DNA of 64,000 nt from Nymphaea colorata (Eukaryota > Streptophyta > Magnoliopsida > Nymphaeales > Nymphaeaceae): the NCBI RefSeq assembly GCF_008831285.2, contig NC_045138.2:3698143-3762142 (forward strand). The letters are read 5' to 3'. Positions within the stretch are counted from its first letter, which is position 1. Every line of letters starts with the position of its first letter. Both the position numbers and the translations under genes were made by a program. Under the pieces are notes generated by a model, which was given only the letters and a program-made list of their open reading frames with translations, did no database searches and was not told the origin of the DNA. Of the stretch, positions 48,701 to 58,469 are shown one piece after another.

Positions 48701-51700
48701 AAGTTTTTGTCTCTCGTGATATTCTTGTTTCTGTCATATTAAGACAGATTTGAGTTGTAAGTTGTCCCATCATGCATAGTCGTGAATTATTTTTTCTGCT
48801 CATTTTGCTGATATAGAGTATCGAGCTTGAGTTTTGAAGAGTAAGTCTGACTTGTGTCATACAACTCAGTGTTGATCGAATCGTCTTTTACTGTATTGTT
48901 TGGCTCAGGAGATATAAAAAGGTGGCAGAAATCAGAGCAGATTTGAGACCATAATTTTTTTTTTTTCATTCTCCCTCACGTATGCTTTCAGATGTTGATA
49001 TTCTAAGTTGTGTGGTTCATATGTGGCACTGATTTCCTATTTTTGCCATAGATTATTAAGTGCCATCTGATCATAATTATTGTTGTTCCTCCACTTCTGT
49101 ACAATATTCAGTCTCTATTAAACTGCTAATGTGTGAACACTGTGGGGGAGTCTAAAGCCGATCAAAACACTGAGGTTACTGCAGATTATAAGGCGTCCAT
49201 TAAAGCATTTTTCTTGTGGCTCTTCGATGAAGTTAGATGGTAATAACTATGAACTGATCTAAGACATTTATGATGTCAGTTTCTGCGCATCAATGAAAGC
49301 ACATCCTGCTTGAACCTGAATCCGAGAAGAAGGCAATCAAGTATGCTACGTGGGTGGAAGATAACGGCATAGTTATGTCGTGGATTATGTATTGATGCAA
49401 GTTCCGCTTGCAGAAACGGCAATCCGAACCTTCAAAGTAGATGAAAAGATGCGATACGACAAAAAAAGCAAAAGAAAAAGACAAAGCATTAAAGAAACAA
49501 TAAAATTTTCTTTTAACTTCTTCAACTGTCTACAAAATAAGTCGTCACCCATATATATAGACCAAAGAAAGTAACGGGTTAGGTTCTGAACATATACCCT
49601 GAATCCGAATGGATCCAAACAGATACAAACTGAACATAAGTACAAAATAGATCCCAAAACAATATATAATCCAAAATCACATTTCAAGTAGTCTAAGATG
49701 ACGAAGGGCTAGATGAGCGTCGTGGTTGTCCCTTTGTATGCCTCGAGTATCTACGCAGAGGCACCTCATCTCGACTGTATTCCAAATCTGCAAGGGATTC
49801 CACGGCTGAAGTCTCATGATCAACACTGGAGCGCGAAGATGAGACATGAGGCATGGAACTAGAACCGGGTACATGATGGGTCTGGTCCTGCTCTACATCA
49901 TTCTCTCCTGGTTGGAGAGAAGTTGTCTCCAACAAATCATTGTCACTAGGGTAGAGAAACAAATCAGGAACATTGAAAATTGGTGAAATTGACCAAGCAT
50001 CGAGAAGCTCAGCAGATAAGCATTTGTTCATAGACGACAAAGGATGTGGAAAAGACCTTATTTCCTTGGACTTAACTTATTATAGGTACCGACATGACAT
50101 CGTTCAGGTCGAAAGTAGACCCAGACTTGTTGACCTACTTCAAAGTTGACATCTCGACGACCCCGATCAACAAGGGACTTATAGCTCTCCTAGAACTTCT
50201 ATTTAACCTGATTATGGATATCACAAATATACTCAATAGCATCAAATGTTGCCGCTGCGTATTCTCCAACACTTGGTACTGGGGATAAATCAACAACATG
50301 GTTCGGGGACCGATCATATACCACTTGGAAAGGAGTCTTCTCAGTGGACAGTTGACTGAGTTGTTATATGCAAACTCAGCTTATGGTAGCACCAAGTCCC
50401 AGGTTTTGGTGTTCTCCACTACAAGATAAGTAAGTTTCCTAGAATTCGATTGACTACCTCAGTTTGGCCATTAGTCTGAGGGTGGTAAGCGCTACTAAGC
50501 TGAAGTTTAGTATTTAACAGAGACCATAGTGAACACCAGAAATGACTCAAAAACCTCGTATCTCGATCCGATGTGATTGAATGAAGAAGTCCATGAAACT
50601 GTGCCACATCTTTGAAATAGTAAGAGGCAACTAATGACGCATCTGTCGTCCGCTTGCAAGTAACAAAAATGGCCATTTTTGAAAATCTGTCTACAACCAC
50701 CATGATTGAGTCTACTCCTCGAATAGTCTTGGGAAGTTCAATAATGAAATCCATAGAAACATGCTCCCATGGTCGATCCGAAATAGGTAGAGGAGTATAC
50801 AACCCAGTGTTGTACGTATCGTACGATACGGGGCCGTATCGTACGATACGTATCGTATCGTTTGCAAAATACGATACGATACACCCCCTGTATCGCAAAT
50901 GGGGGTGTATCGTACGATACGTGCGATACGGGCCCCCGTATCGTACGATAAGGTGCGATACGGCCCGTATCGTACGATACGGGCTGATTTCTAAAAAGGA
51001 GACTTGAACCCCATTTTTTCGAGTTTTTTTTATAAAAACCCACCCCTTCCTCATTTCTAATCTATAGATTGTACCGTTTTAGAGGGAAATCATTGATTTC
51101 CATTGTGAAATCATCGATTGTCACCGTGAAATCATCTATTAAACCATGGATTTGTGCATGGGTGGCTGATTCCCATTGAGAGGAAATGGTTTTTTTTTAA
51201 ACCATGAAGATAATGATGAAAAAGAATGATATTGTTATGAATTTTGATGTCTATGAAGTATGAATGATGAACCATGAACGTGTAAGTTTATAGCATTTAG
51301 CAAAATAATAAGTCTATCATTATCTAAAAGACTAAACCATGTTTTCTATGAAGAATTTATTATTTTTAATTTTTTCTGATTTTTTATGAATTTTTTGATT
51401 TTTTTAAATTTTTTCTGATTTATTATTATTATTATTTTAAAATTTACGATACGGTTACGATATGTTACGATACGGCGTATCTTAAAGCCCGACCGATACG
51501 CCTTACGATACGCTTTTTACAACATTGATACAACCCACTGTTTTTTTACTATGCCCCTTTGCAATTTGGCAAGTACGACAACATTGAACAAACTTAACAA
51601 CATTCTTTTTCATCTTGGGCTAATAGTAGCGTTCATCCATCAAGGAATATGTCTTTTCCTGACCAAAATGTCTCCCCTTTATCATGAAGCTCAGCGATAA

Positions 51701-54700
51701 GTTGTAATCTTAATGAGTATTGAGGAATACACAACTTATTTCCATGGAAGAGGTAGCCATTATGAATGTAAAATTTGGAGTCCATTGTCTGAGATGCAAT
51801 GGAACACTCAGCCCAAATGTGGCTGAAATCTAGATCAACATGATGCATGTCTTTATAGTTTTCAAACCCGACACATGTTTTTACAACTTTCAAACCCGAC
51901 TACCTCCATAGACATAGGCATTAGGAGTACAAGCTGATCCATATAAAGTGCAAACTATCGTGGATTGGCCAACGCCGAAAATAGTAGGCAATATAAGGAG
52001 TTTTCATGGTCTAGCCACTTTCTACCGAAGAGTCATCTGAAACTTCAGTACCATCATGGCTCCTATCACATAGTGTCTCAAGGGTGAGACTTTTAGGTGG
52101 ACTCCAGCAGCCGAGGATGCCTCTTCCACTATCAAGGATCATATGACTCATGCCCCAATACTAGCTTTACCATACTTCACTAAAGTATTCGAGGTACAAT
52201 GTGATGCTTCCAAGGTTGGGACTGGAGCCGTGCTTAGTCAAAACAAGAGACCCGTCGCTTTCTGTAGCGAGAAGCTAAACTGAGCAAAATGTCAGTATTC
52301 TACCTATGACTTGGAATTCTATCATGTCGTGCGGGCGTTTCAGTATTAAAGACACTATTCAATCTACAAAGAATTTGTTCTCTATAGAGATCATGGGCAA
52401 TTTAAGTATCTCCACAGCCAAAAGAAATTGAGTGCTCGCCATGTCAAGTGGATCAATTTCCTGGAAGAATATACCTTCTCCATTCGTCATCAATCAAGAA
52501 AGCTTAATAGAGTTGTGGCCGCCCTCAGTAGAAAGAACAACCTCATGATGTTCATGTCTGTGGAGGTAGTTAGATTTGAAAGCTGTAAAGACATCTATCA
52601 TGCTGACCTGGATTTCAGCCACATTTGGTCCAAGTGTTCTACTGCATTTCAATTGATGGATTCTAAATTTTCCATTCACAATGGCTACCTTTTCCACGTG
52701 AATAAGTTCTATATCCCTCAATACTCACTAGGATTACAACTTATCGGGAAGCTCCATGGGGATGTACTGTCGAGACATTTTGGGCAAGATAAGACATATT
52801 CCTTGGTGGATGAATGCTACTATTGGCCCAAGTTGAGAAAGGATGTTAAGTTTGTTAAATGTTGCTGTATGCCAAATTGGACATAGTCAAAACAGTGGGT
52901 TGTATACTCCTTTACCTATTCCAGGCCTTGGGAGCATGTTTCCATGGATTTCATTGTTGGACTTCCCAAGAGTGTCTATGAAGTAGATTCAATTATGGTA
53001 GTTGCAAATAGATTCTCGAAAATGACCGTTTCATTCCTTGCAAGCGGACAACGGATGCGTCACTGGTTGTCTCTTCCTATTTCAAAGATGTGGCATGGTT
53101 TCATAGACTTCCTCGTTCAATCAAATCGAGATACAAGATTTTTTATACATTTTTGACGTTCACTATGATCTATGCTAAATACTAAACTTCAGTTCAGTAG
53201 TGCTTCCCATCCTTAGACCACCGATGGCCAAACCGATGTAGTCAATACAATGCTAAGAAACCTACTTAGGTGTCTTGTAGGAGAGAGCACAAAAACCTGA
53301 GACTTAGTGCTACCACAAGCTGAGTTTGCGTATAACAACTCAGTCAACCATTCTATTGGGAAGACTTCTTTTCAAGTGGTATATAGTCAGTCCCCGAACC
53401 ATGTTGTCGATTTATCCCCAGTACCCGGTGCTAGAGAACACACTCCAGTAGCACTTGATGCTATTGAGTATATGTGTGAAGTCCATAGTCAAGTGAAATA
53501 GAAGCTTCAAGAGAGTTATGAAACCTACAAGTCCCTTGTTGATCAGAGTCATCGAGATGTCAACTTTAAAATAGGTCAACAAACCTGGGTCTACCTGCAA
53601 CCTGAACAATGTCATGTCGGTACCTATAGTAAGTTGAGTCCTAAGAAATACAACCTTTTTCGCATCTGTCATCATCTAGGAACAAATGCTTATATGCTTG
53701 AGCTTCCTGAAGATTGGCAAATTTCGCCGATCTTCAATGTTTCTGATCTGTTTCCCTACTCTGGTGATAATGATTCATCGAAGACGACATCTCTCCAACT
53801 AGGGGAGAAGGATGCAAAGCAGGACCAAGCCCATCACTCTCCCGGTTCAAGTTCCTCGCCTCAGGGTCCCACCTTCGTGCTTGAGTGCAGATCATGAGTC
53901 TTTAGCTGTGGAATTCCCTGTGGATCTAGAGCATAGTCGAGATGAGGTGCCCCTGCGTAGATACTCGAGGCATGCCAAGGGTTGAATTGTGATTTTGGTT
54001 ATATATATATTGTTTTGAGAACCATTTTGTAATTACGTTCAGTTTGTATCTGTGTGGATCCATTCAGATTCGGGGTACTCGTTCAGGACCCGACCCGTTA
54101 CTTTCTCTCATCCATATAAATGGACGACGACTTATTTTGTAGAGGATACCTTGAAGTTAAAGAAGAAGTAAATGTTCCTTTCGTTGTTTGTTTGTTCCTT
54201 TATTTGTCGCTTAGCGTATTTACTTTTGCTTTCGAAAGTTCTGATTGTCGCTTCTGCAAGCTGAGCTTGCATCAGAAAATCTCTAGCATTCATGTTTCAA
54301 CTAGAGAGCAAACCATAGATATGTTTACCTAGTCATTAGCTATACATGGGTTTTTAAAATATTCTAACAAGCTAAGCATGATAGATAGATATATGCTCTA
54401 GCTCGGCAGGTGTGGATGGGGGGGGAGGTGTTGAGAAAATAATAAGATTTCAATCAGGTGGTTATTGGAATTTTAGAAAGTATAGATGAGTAGTGTTTAA
54501 TATTTTCATGTTATTATATGGACTTATATGTAATGCTTCCACCCCCTAATCTCTATTTTAAGAGATTAGGGTTATTCTAATGACATGATTTTTCTCTCTC
54601 TCGACCTGTTGACTGCAACAATTGTCATCCTACATTAGTATAAGTTTTCAGTTAGGTAGTTTATATTTTTTAAAAGAAAATGTCCCATTTTAAAATCATT

Positions 54701-57700
54701 ATTTTCTTTTGACATTTCCATCATTCTTTTTTTTTTTGTGACCCTAAATTTACTTAGGACACTACATACAAATAGGGAAACACCACCAATTTGAACTATT
54801 TTAAAATTATAAAAAAATTGAAATCCTAAACAATAAAAAGTTAACTGCCAATGTCCAGTACTAATTAAGATCTATGGACATGCTTGAAATTGAACATCTC
54901 AAAATTTTTAGTTGTTTGATTTAACATTAAGAGTTCCATTTCCTATATTGTATGTCATGATTTTTCTTTTTTTTTTTTTACCTTATTAGTTGATAACCAC
55001 TTTAAGCACATGATAAGACCCAGATAAAGATCAACTGCTTAAAATCCAATTGGCTTAGGCATGGGCTTCAGCTGTCAGATGTGCAGTCACTATCAAACTC
55101 CCATGAATGTTGCTCTCCACATTAGCCGAAGTTTTTAGCTATTCCTCTAGAGACCCAAAGAATGCTGCTTCCAGAGTTCAGATCCAAGGTTTCTCCTCAA
55201 ACTTCTTTTTCAGGAAAAGAGAGGTGGTGGAGGAGGGAAGGGGGAAGTCTGACGACCATGACCATGCAAACCAATCAATAAAGCCAACTTTATCATATGA
55301 AACTACAGACAAGTCCATCTTAATATAACAAAGTGGATAATCTTCTTCAAAGAAGTTATTCATGGAAATTTAGAATTCACACTCAACTGAGGTGGCTCAG
55401 TAAGATAACAAACACACCCATGTGTGTTGCATGTGTTTGTGTTTCTACATTTTATGTGTAATGCCATGCAGGCATGGCGAATTACCTTTTCTGAACTTCA
55501 GGTGAGCAAAAATGGGTCCTGTCATAGTCCAACCCACACTCGCCCACAGCCACCACCTGACAAAGAGCAGCATGAGCACATGGCTTTGATGAAATAAAAT
55601 ACCAAGATGTCTACTTTAAAATCCTCAAACAAACAGGAAAGTGCAAACAAAATTAGGTAGTAAAATGTACATGGTCGATTATTTTATAGAGATGAGAAAG
55701 TATATAAACAATATGAATTTATTTCATAAAGAAAAGAAGGCACATTAAGGTTAATTGTTCCGGGTGAGCGAGAGGTATTAATCCCACCACCCGAAAAAGG
55801 CCAGAAGGCCCCCCCATTCCCCCTGCCTCCGGGGTCCTGAGCTGCATCGGTGTCAGCGATAGCAACCGTGCACCCTTCAACTTGGATGCTGCGCTCTACC
55901 ACCTTAAGACACAGGAACATAGCGCTCACGGGAATCGAACTAGAGACATGCCTTTATACAGACCCCTAGCTCGACCAACTACGCTACGCCCCTTGAGACA
56001 CATTAAGGTTAATTGTTGGTTTAATCACAACACAAGGAAATTCTCCAATATAGAGCCCAAAAAAGAAATCTGATATTACAAAACCGGCTTTGATAGTGTT
56101 GTGAAAGAACTGTTGTTGGCTGCTTTCAAAGGTTCAAACTTCAAGGGAATGATCAAGGGCTACGGTACATTGACCTTGGGTAGTAACCCATGTTACACCT
56201 GATGTCAGTAAGCTCTTAAACCCAATTCTTTCTTTTGGTAAGACAGTATAGTTGGACACAATTGGACAGTAAGAATGAAAAGAAACATGTCGACATGCCT
56301 TGTCCGTTCCTGAAAAATGTGCATAAACAAAGTGTGTTTCTATGAAAATGCCTATCCTTTCTTCCTTTCTTTTCTCAAACAGAGCTCCATGACCGCACTC
56401 TTCTTTCAGCTTCCATGCAAGCTGGTTGCCATGGCCTGCTCTCTCTCTCTCTCTCTCTCCTGTCAACACAATCCAATGACTCGAGTTGCTGCACTAAAGT
56501 GTGTCAGCTGCGGGACATTAAAAGGGGCATAGGAACACTTAATTGTAAATAGTTGAAAAAGGTAGGATGTTAATAAGGTGGGATTCTCGTAGGTTGACCC
56601 ATACACTGTCACCACATATAAAAGTTGATGATCCATGTTAACTGGGCTGTATAGGAAAGTAATGAGAATTTTATCCCTTGCTGGGCTAGAGATCTCCCCT
56701 AACTGGGTTCTATTTTTCTCTCTTAACTCTCTGGAGTCTTCCTGATAACCTGCTGGGGAGGGAATGAAAGACCATCACTAACAAAGTGTACATACATCTC
56801 AAAAACGTTGCAGAACACTCAATCTTAACAGGCATTGTTGGTTTAAGTTGTGCCAATATCGATGAATAACAAAGAAACATGATCATCGCATTTCAAACTT
56901 CACATTTATAAATTATTCTTCAGATCCAAGCATGCCTACGTTGTCCGCTTACATACCTTGCCTTTTTCAGCTCCTTGTCTAGCCAATGAGAGAAGTTCCT
57001 GAAAGTGAAGTTCGGGGTCACCGCTTTCTTCAAATTCCTGACATAGAGAAAAAGAGTTTGGGCTTTAATGAGACAATGTCTGCGTTCCGCATTGAAAAGC
57101 ATATTGCAAGAGTTTATCTGCAAACCATGCATCTGGTTGGATGCACCCCGACCGTACAGAAAAGGCGCCCTGCAATGGTGAAAAATATGGAAGCTTTAGC
57201 ATTCTATAATCCCTATTCACTTAAGGTTTGTCCTAGTCGAGTCTCAAAAACTAAAATAGGGTGCGGAACTTCGAAGAAAGACGCTGGAGGACATAAATGA
57301 AGGGGCAGTGGAACAAAAGGTGATTGGTATAGAATCTATAGGGCACTGATGGAAGAACTCGTTAAAACACCCGCACTCAAAGATGAGCAGTCAAGCATCA
57401 CGCATACCATCCGTTTCAGCAATCGCCAACGCCTCCCTGGACTCTTGAAGCGATCCTCCAGTCACCTTAATGAGCAAATTAGAAGCGCGCTAAGATTTTT
57501 CTGGAGAGGAACATTGAAGGATGAACTATAATTGTTACAGATACTTCCTACTGAAAATGGCTGTTACGCCAAATCACTCACAATTATCCGATCAACCCCT
57601 GCATTCCATGCCCTTTGCAGCACAACGGGAAGATCAGCAGCATGACACCTCCTGTTATTGTAAATTCCCTTGAACATGCCATCTAGCAGATGAACACTTC

Positions 57701-58167
57701 AGGACATCAGTTACCTCGCTAGTCGCCATGTTGGAAATGTGCAAAACCGTATATAGTGTTGCGCGGAGAGAGAGAAAGACAGAGGGAGGGAAATGGGGAC
57801 AATGAATCAGAGAGAGCTTACCGGTAAAATTAACAGCTATATCTGCTTAAACGCCATGGAATTTGCATTAGCAGCCACTCATAAAACATAGCAACACCAA
57901 ACAAAATGAATTAAAAAAAAAAAACTATTTGCAAATGCATAGCAAAATCACATGCCTATCATCCTTAGACCAGCCATCCCCCCTTCTCCACTGCAAGCAA
58001 GGAGAACGATGATGACCGGCGAAAGCACCTCCTAGGGGCGAACCAATGTCTTGTAACCGCAAATCACTGACTGTTGTCGGTTGCCATATTTTCGTGACAG
58101 GCACATGAAAAGCCACTGTAACTCTTAGCCCCAAAACCAAAGAGAGGGGGAGTGGGAGCGGGAGCAT
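39686..58167 (-). CDS. TATDN1: TatD-family metal-dependent nuclease, TATDN1 type
   Basis: Twelve exons: 58044-58167 (tentative), 57822-57842, 57582-57682, 57408-57465, 57126-57169, 56957-57037, 55486-55556, 45971-46081, 45744-45826, 42746-42962, 42183-42266 and 39686-39746. All phases agree, giving 351 residues. Blocks in order: [115 protein letters not shown] and [14 protein letters not shown]. TatD proteins are TIM-barrel 3'-5' DNases; likely metal ligands seen are the Glu of GECGLD, the His of FLHMR, the His of AHSFTG and the Asp of ETDSPY. The N-terminal HxH of bacterial TatD is replaced by DIAVNFTD, normal for TATDN1. The 9.4-kb intron 7 and 2.8-kb intron 9 carry retrotransposons. Exon 1 and the start (ATG at 58167, extra N-terminal ~40 residues) are the weak points. 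Confidence 0.5.
39860..40580. repeat. Degenerate array of GTAAATCATTGT-like motifs
   Basis: About twenty variants of (G)TAAATCAnTGT recur at irregular spacings, mostly 15-60 bp; clear ones are near 39950, 40132, 40295 and 40570. It looks like an eroded minisatellite. Confidence 0.5.
42044..42083. repeat. (GA)n microsatellite
   Basis: A GCGCGA start followed by about 15 GA dinucleotides, just downstream (minus sense) of the duplicated splice donor of TatD exon 11. Confidence 0.5.
42115..42204 (-). repeat. 45-bp tandem duplication containing a splice donor
   Basis: Units 42115-42159 and 42160-42204 are near-identical direct copies (five or six differences). Each contains, on the minus strand, the end of exon 11 (CAGAACACTTGCAG) and the donor GTAAAT. 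There are therefore two equal donors, at 42182 and 42137. Use of the distal one would add 45 nt and put TAA in frame right after the Arg codon. Confidence 0.5.
42646..42740. repeat. Compound microsatellite (CA/TG)n-(TA)n-(GA)n next to a splice donor
   Basis: CA, TG, TA and then about 15 GA dinucleotides run right up to the donor of TatD exon 10 (exon end 42746, donor GT at 42745-42744). The transcript intron therefore starts GUACCU followed by CU repeats. Confidence 0.5.
45171..45182 (-). promoter_or_regulatory. Primer-binding site of the truncated copia element
   Basis: Minus strand TGGTATCAGAGT, complementary to the 3' end of plant initiator tRNA-Met, directly after the LTR end (...GATTCTCACA). 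Confidence 0.5.
45421..45446. repeat. Perfect 12-bp palindrome in the copia LTR
   Basis: GGATCGGGTCTG and CAGACCCGATCC flank an AA/TT centre. In element orientation it ends about 8 bp upstream of a TATA-like motif (TTATATCC), placing it in the U3 promoter region. Confidence 0.5.
45501..47997. other. TatD exons 8-9 and start of intron 7
   Basis: Outside exons 45744-45826 and 45971-46081 the sequence is plain AT-rich intron. No RNA gene or element ends are seen. Confidence 0.5.
48003..48190 (+). repeat. 5' LTR of the nested copia element
   Basis: Begins TGTTGAGAAAA and ends CTACAACA; followed at once by the primer-binding site. Preceded by target duplication attgt. Confidence 0.5.
49393..51917 (-). 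mobile_element. Ty3/gypsy integrase end plus 3' LTR, minus-strand arm
   Basis: Reading the minus strand from 51917: integrase zinc-binding region ([24 protein letters not shown]), catalytic core ([45 protein letters not shown]), C-terminal part ([11 protein letters not shown]) and one LTR (49393-49681, about 289 bp). A duplication of about 28 bp near 51860-51895 shifts the frame. A hAT MITE is inserted in the integrase at 50805-51527. RT, RNase H and gag are missing. The piece abuts the copia gag at 49392. Confidence 0.5.
50805..51527. mobile_element. hAT-type MITE, copy B (nested in gypsy integrase)
   Basis: A 723-bp copy of the element at 1040-1827, in the same plus-strand orientation. Ends CAGTGTTGTA and TACAACATTG; perfect 8-bp target duplication atacaacc (50797-50804 and 51528-51535). 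The gypsy integrase frame is cut exactly at the duplication and resumes on the other side, which fixes the boundaries. It is nearly identical to copy A apart from the 21-bp repeat number and small indels in the palindrome array, so the two have not diverged for long. Confidence 0.5.
51918..54274 (+). mobile_element. Ty3/gypsy RT end-RNase H-integrase plus 3' LTR, plus-strand arm
   Basis: Reads end of RT ([15 protein letters not shown] near 51940), RNase H ([21 protein letters not shown] near 52190-52255), integrase zinc-binding region ([34 protein letters not shown]), core ([15 protein letters not shown]), C-terminal end ([13 protein letters not shown]) and one LTR (53988-54274). Many stops and shifts. 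It is the same family as the minus-strand arm but clearly diverged from it. It abuts copia RNase H at 54275. Confidence 0.5.
54429..54620 (+). repeat. 3' LTR of the nested copia element
   Basis: Same ends as the 5' LTR, preceded by a polypurine tract of about ten G and followed by attgt. It has one extra block of about 9 bp near the AGTAGTGTTTAATA stretch. Confidence 0.5.
54626..55485. other. TatD intron 7, exon-7 side
   Basis: AT-rich intron sequence between the copia target duplication and exon 7; nothing else is recognised. Confidence 0.5.
55760..55998 (-). mobile_element. tRNA-derived SINE
   Basis: Minus-strand body starting near 55998. It has a pol III A box (TAGCGTAGTTGG, about 55976-55987) and B box (GTTCGATTCCC, about 55930-55940), then a GC-rich tRNA-unrelated body. 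Perfect 19-bp direct repeats cacattaaggttaattgtt flank it (55741-55759 and 55999-56017), proving retroposition. Total length 239 bp. The head resembles tRNA-related plant SINEs of the Au type, but that assignment is tentative. It lies in TatD intron 6 in the sense orientation. Confidence 0.5.
56018..56956. other. TatD intron 6, remainder
   Basis: Contains a short (CT)n run (56438-56459). No exon or RNA gene is seen. Confidence 0.5.
57822..57842 (-). other. 21-nt micro-exon of the TatD gene
   Basis: Encodes the end of a split Asp codon, IAVNFT, and the first base of the next Asp codon. The acceptor is GTTTAAGCAG and the donor GGTAAGC. Phase fits the following exon (57582-57682), which starts with AT to complete GAT. 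Confidence 0.5.
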
Positions 58168-58469
58168 GCGAAACCAGGATAATAATAGGAAAAAAAACGA
58201 AGGTGGGTGGTGAAAACAAATAAGCTGACCACGAGGCAAGAACCAAAGAAGCGGCGAAACGTCACAGGACGTTGGATTTCCGTTTTCGGAACGTCAGGAA
58301 CAGGGACGTCTTTGGAAGGAACGAACATTTTCAAACGCCATTTGCCAAAATGACGCCCATTCGGCGTTTGCGTGGGAACTTCGTCAGCTGCCTTTAGTCA
58401 TTGCTTTATCCTTCTTTCCTTTGATTGACTCTGCATTCGATTCAAAATTCAATGGTAAAACAAAAATGT
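58168..58469. promoter_or_regulatory. 5' flank of the TatD gene
   Basis: About 300 bp between the tentative TatD start and the LINE. It includes ACGTC/GACGTTC motifs (for example near 58267, 58291 and 58306), which could be bZIP-type sites, but nothing confirms this. The promoter must be short or lie partly in LINE sequence. Confidence 0.5.

Larger units (their letters stand above)
48003..54620 (+). mobile_element. Ty1/copia element with both LTRs, its middle replaced by gypsy fragments
   Basis: LTRs 48003-48190 and 54429-54620 are direct copies (TGTTGAGAAAA...ACAACA) flanked by the perfect 5-bp target duplication attgt (47998-48002 and 54621-54625). A primer-binding site TGATATCAGAGCC follows the 5' LTR (48191-48203), and a G-rich polypurine tract (54417-54428) precedes the 3' LTR. 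Remaining copia coding parts are a gag start near 49200-49390 ([13 protein letters not shown] near the end) and the RNase H tail [11 protein letters not shown] near 54297-54330, with stops. Everything between is two opposed gypsy pieces. By eye the LTRs differ by about 14 substitutions and two indels, so the insertion is old. It lies in TatD intron 7, antisense to the gene. Confidence 0.5.

Noticed and set aside
49388-54279. A single gypsy insertion with one target duplication
   Set aside because: The flanks (tgtat on the left, gaaaa on the right) do not match, and the two LTRs face outward in opposite orientation, so two events and a deletion are needed.
55910-55998. A genuine tRNA gene
   Set aside because: A and B boxes are present, but the rest does not form a tRNA cloverleaf, the body continues for 150 bp and perfect target duplications flank it; it is a SINE.
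57683-57729. ATG at 57729 (MATSE) as the TatD start
   Set aside because: Read directly it enters exon 57582-57682 in the wrong frame, and it would bypass the conserved IAVNFT micro-exon.
58064-58090. ATG near 58086 (MATDNSQ) as the TatD start
   Set aside because: It meets a stop after seven codons and no usable donor precedes that stop.
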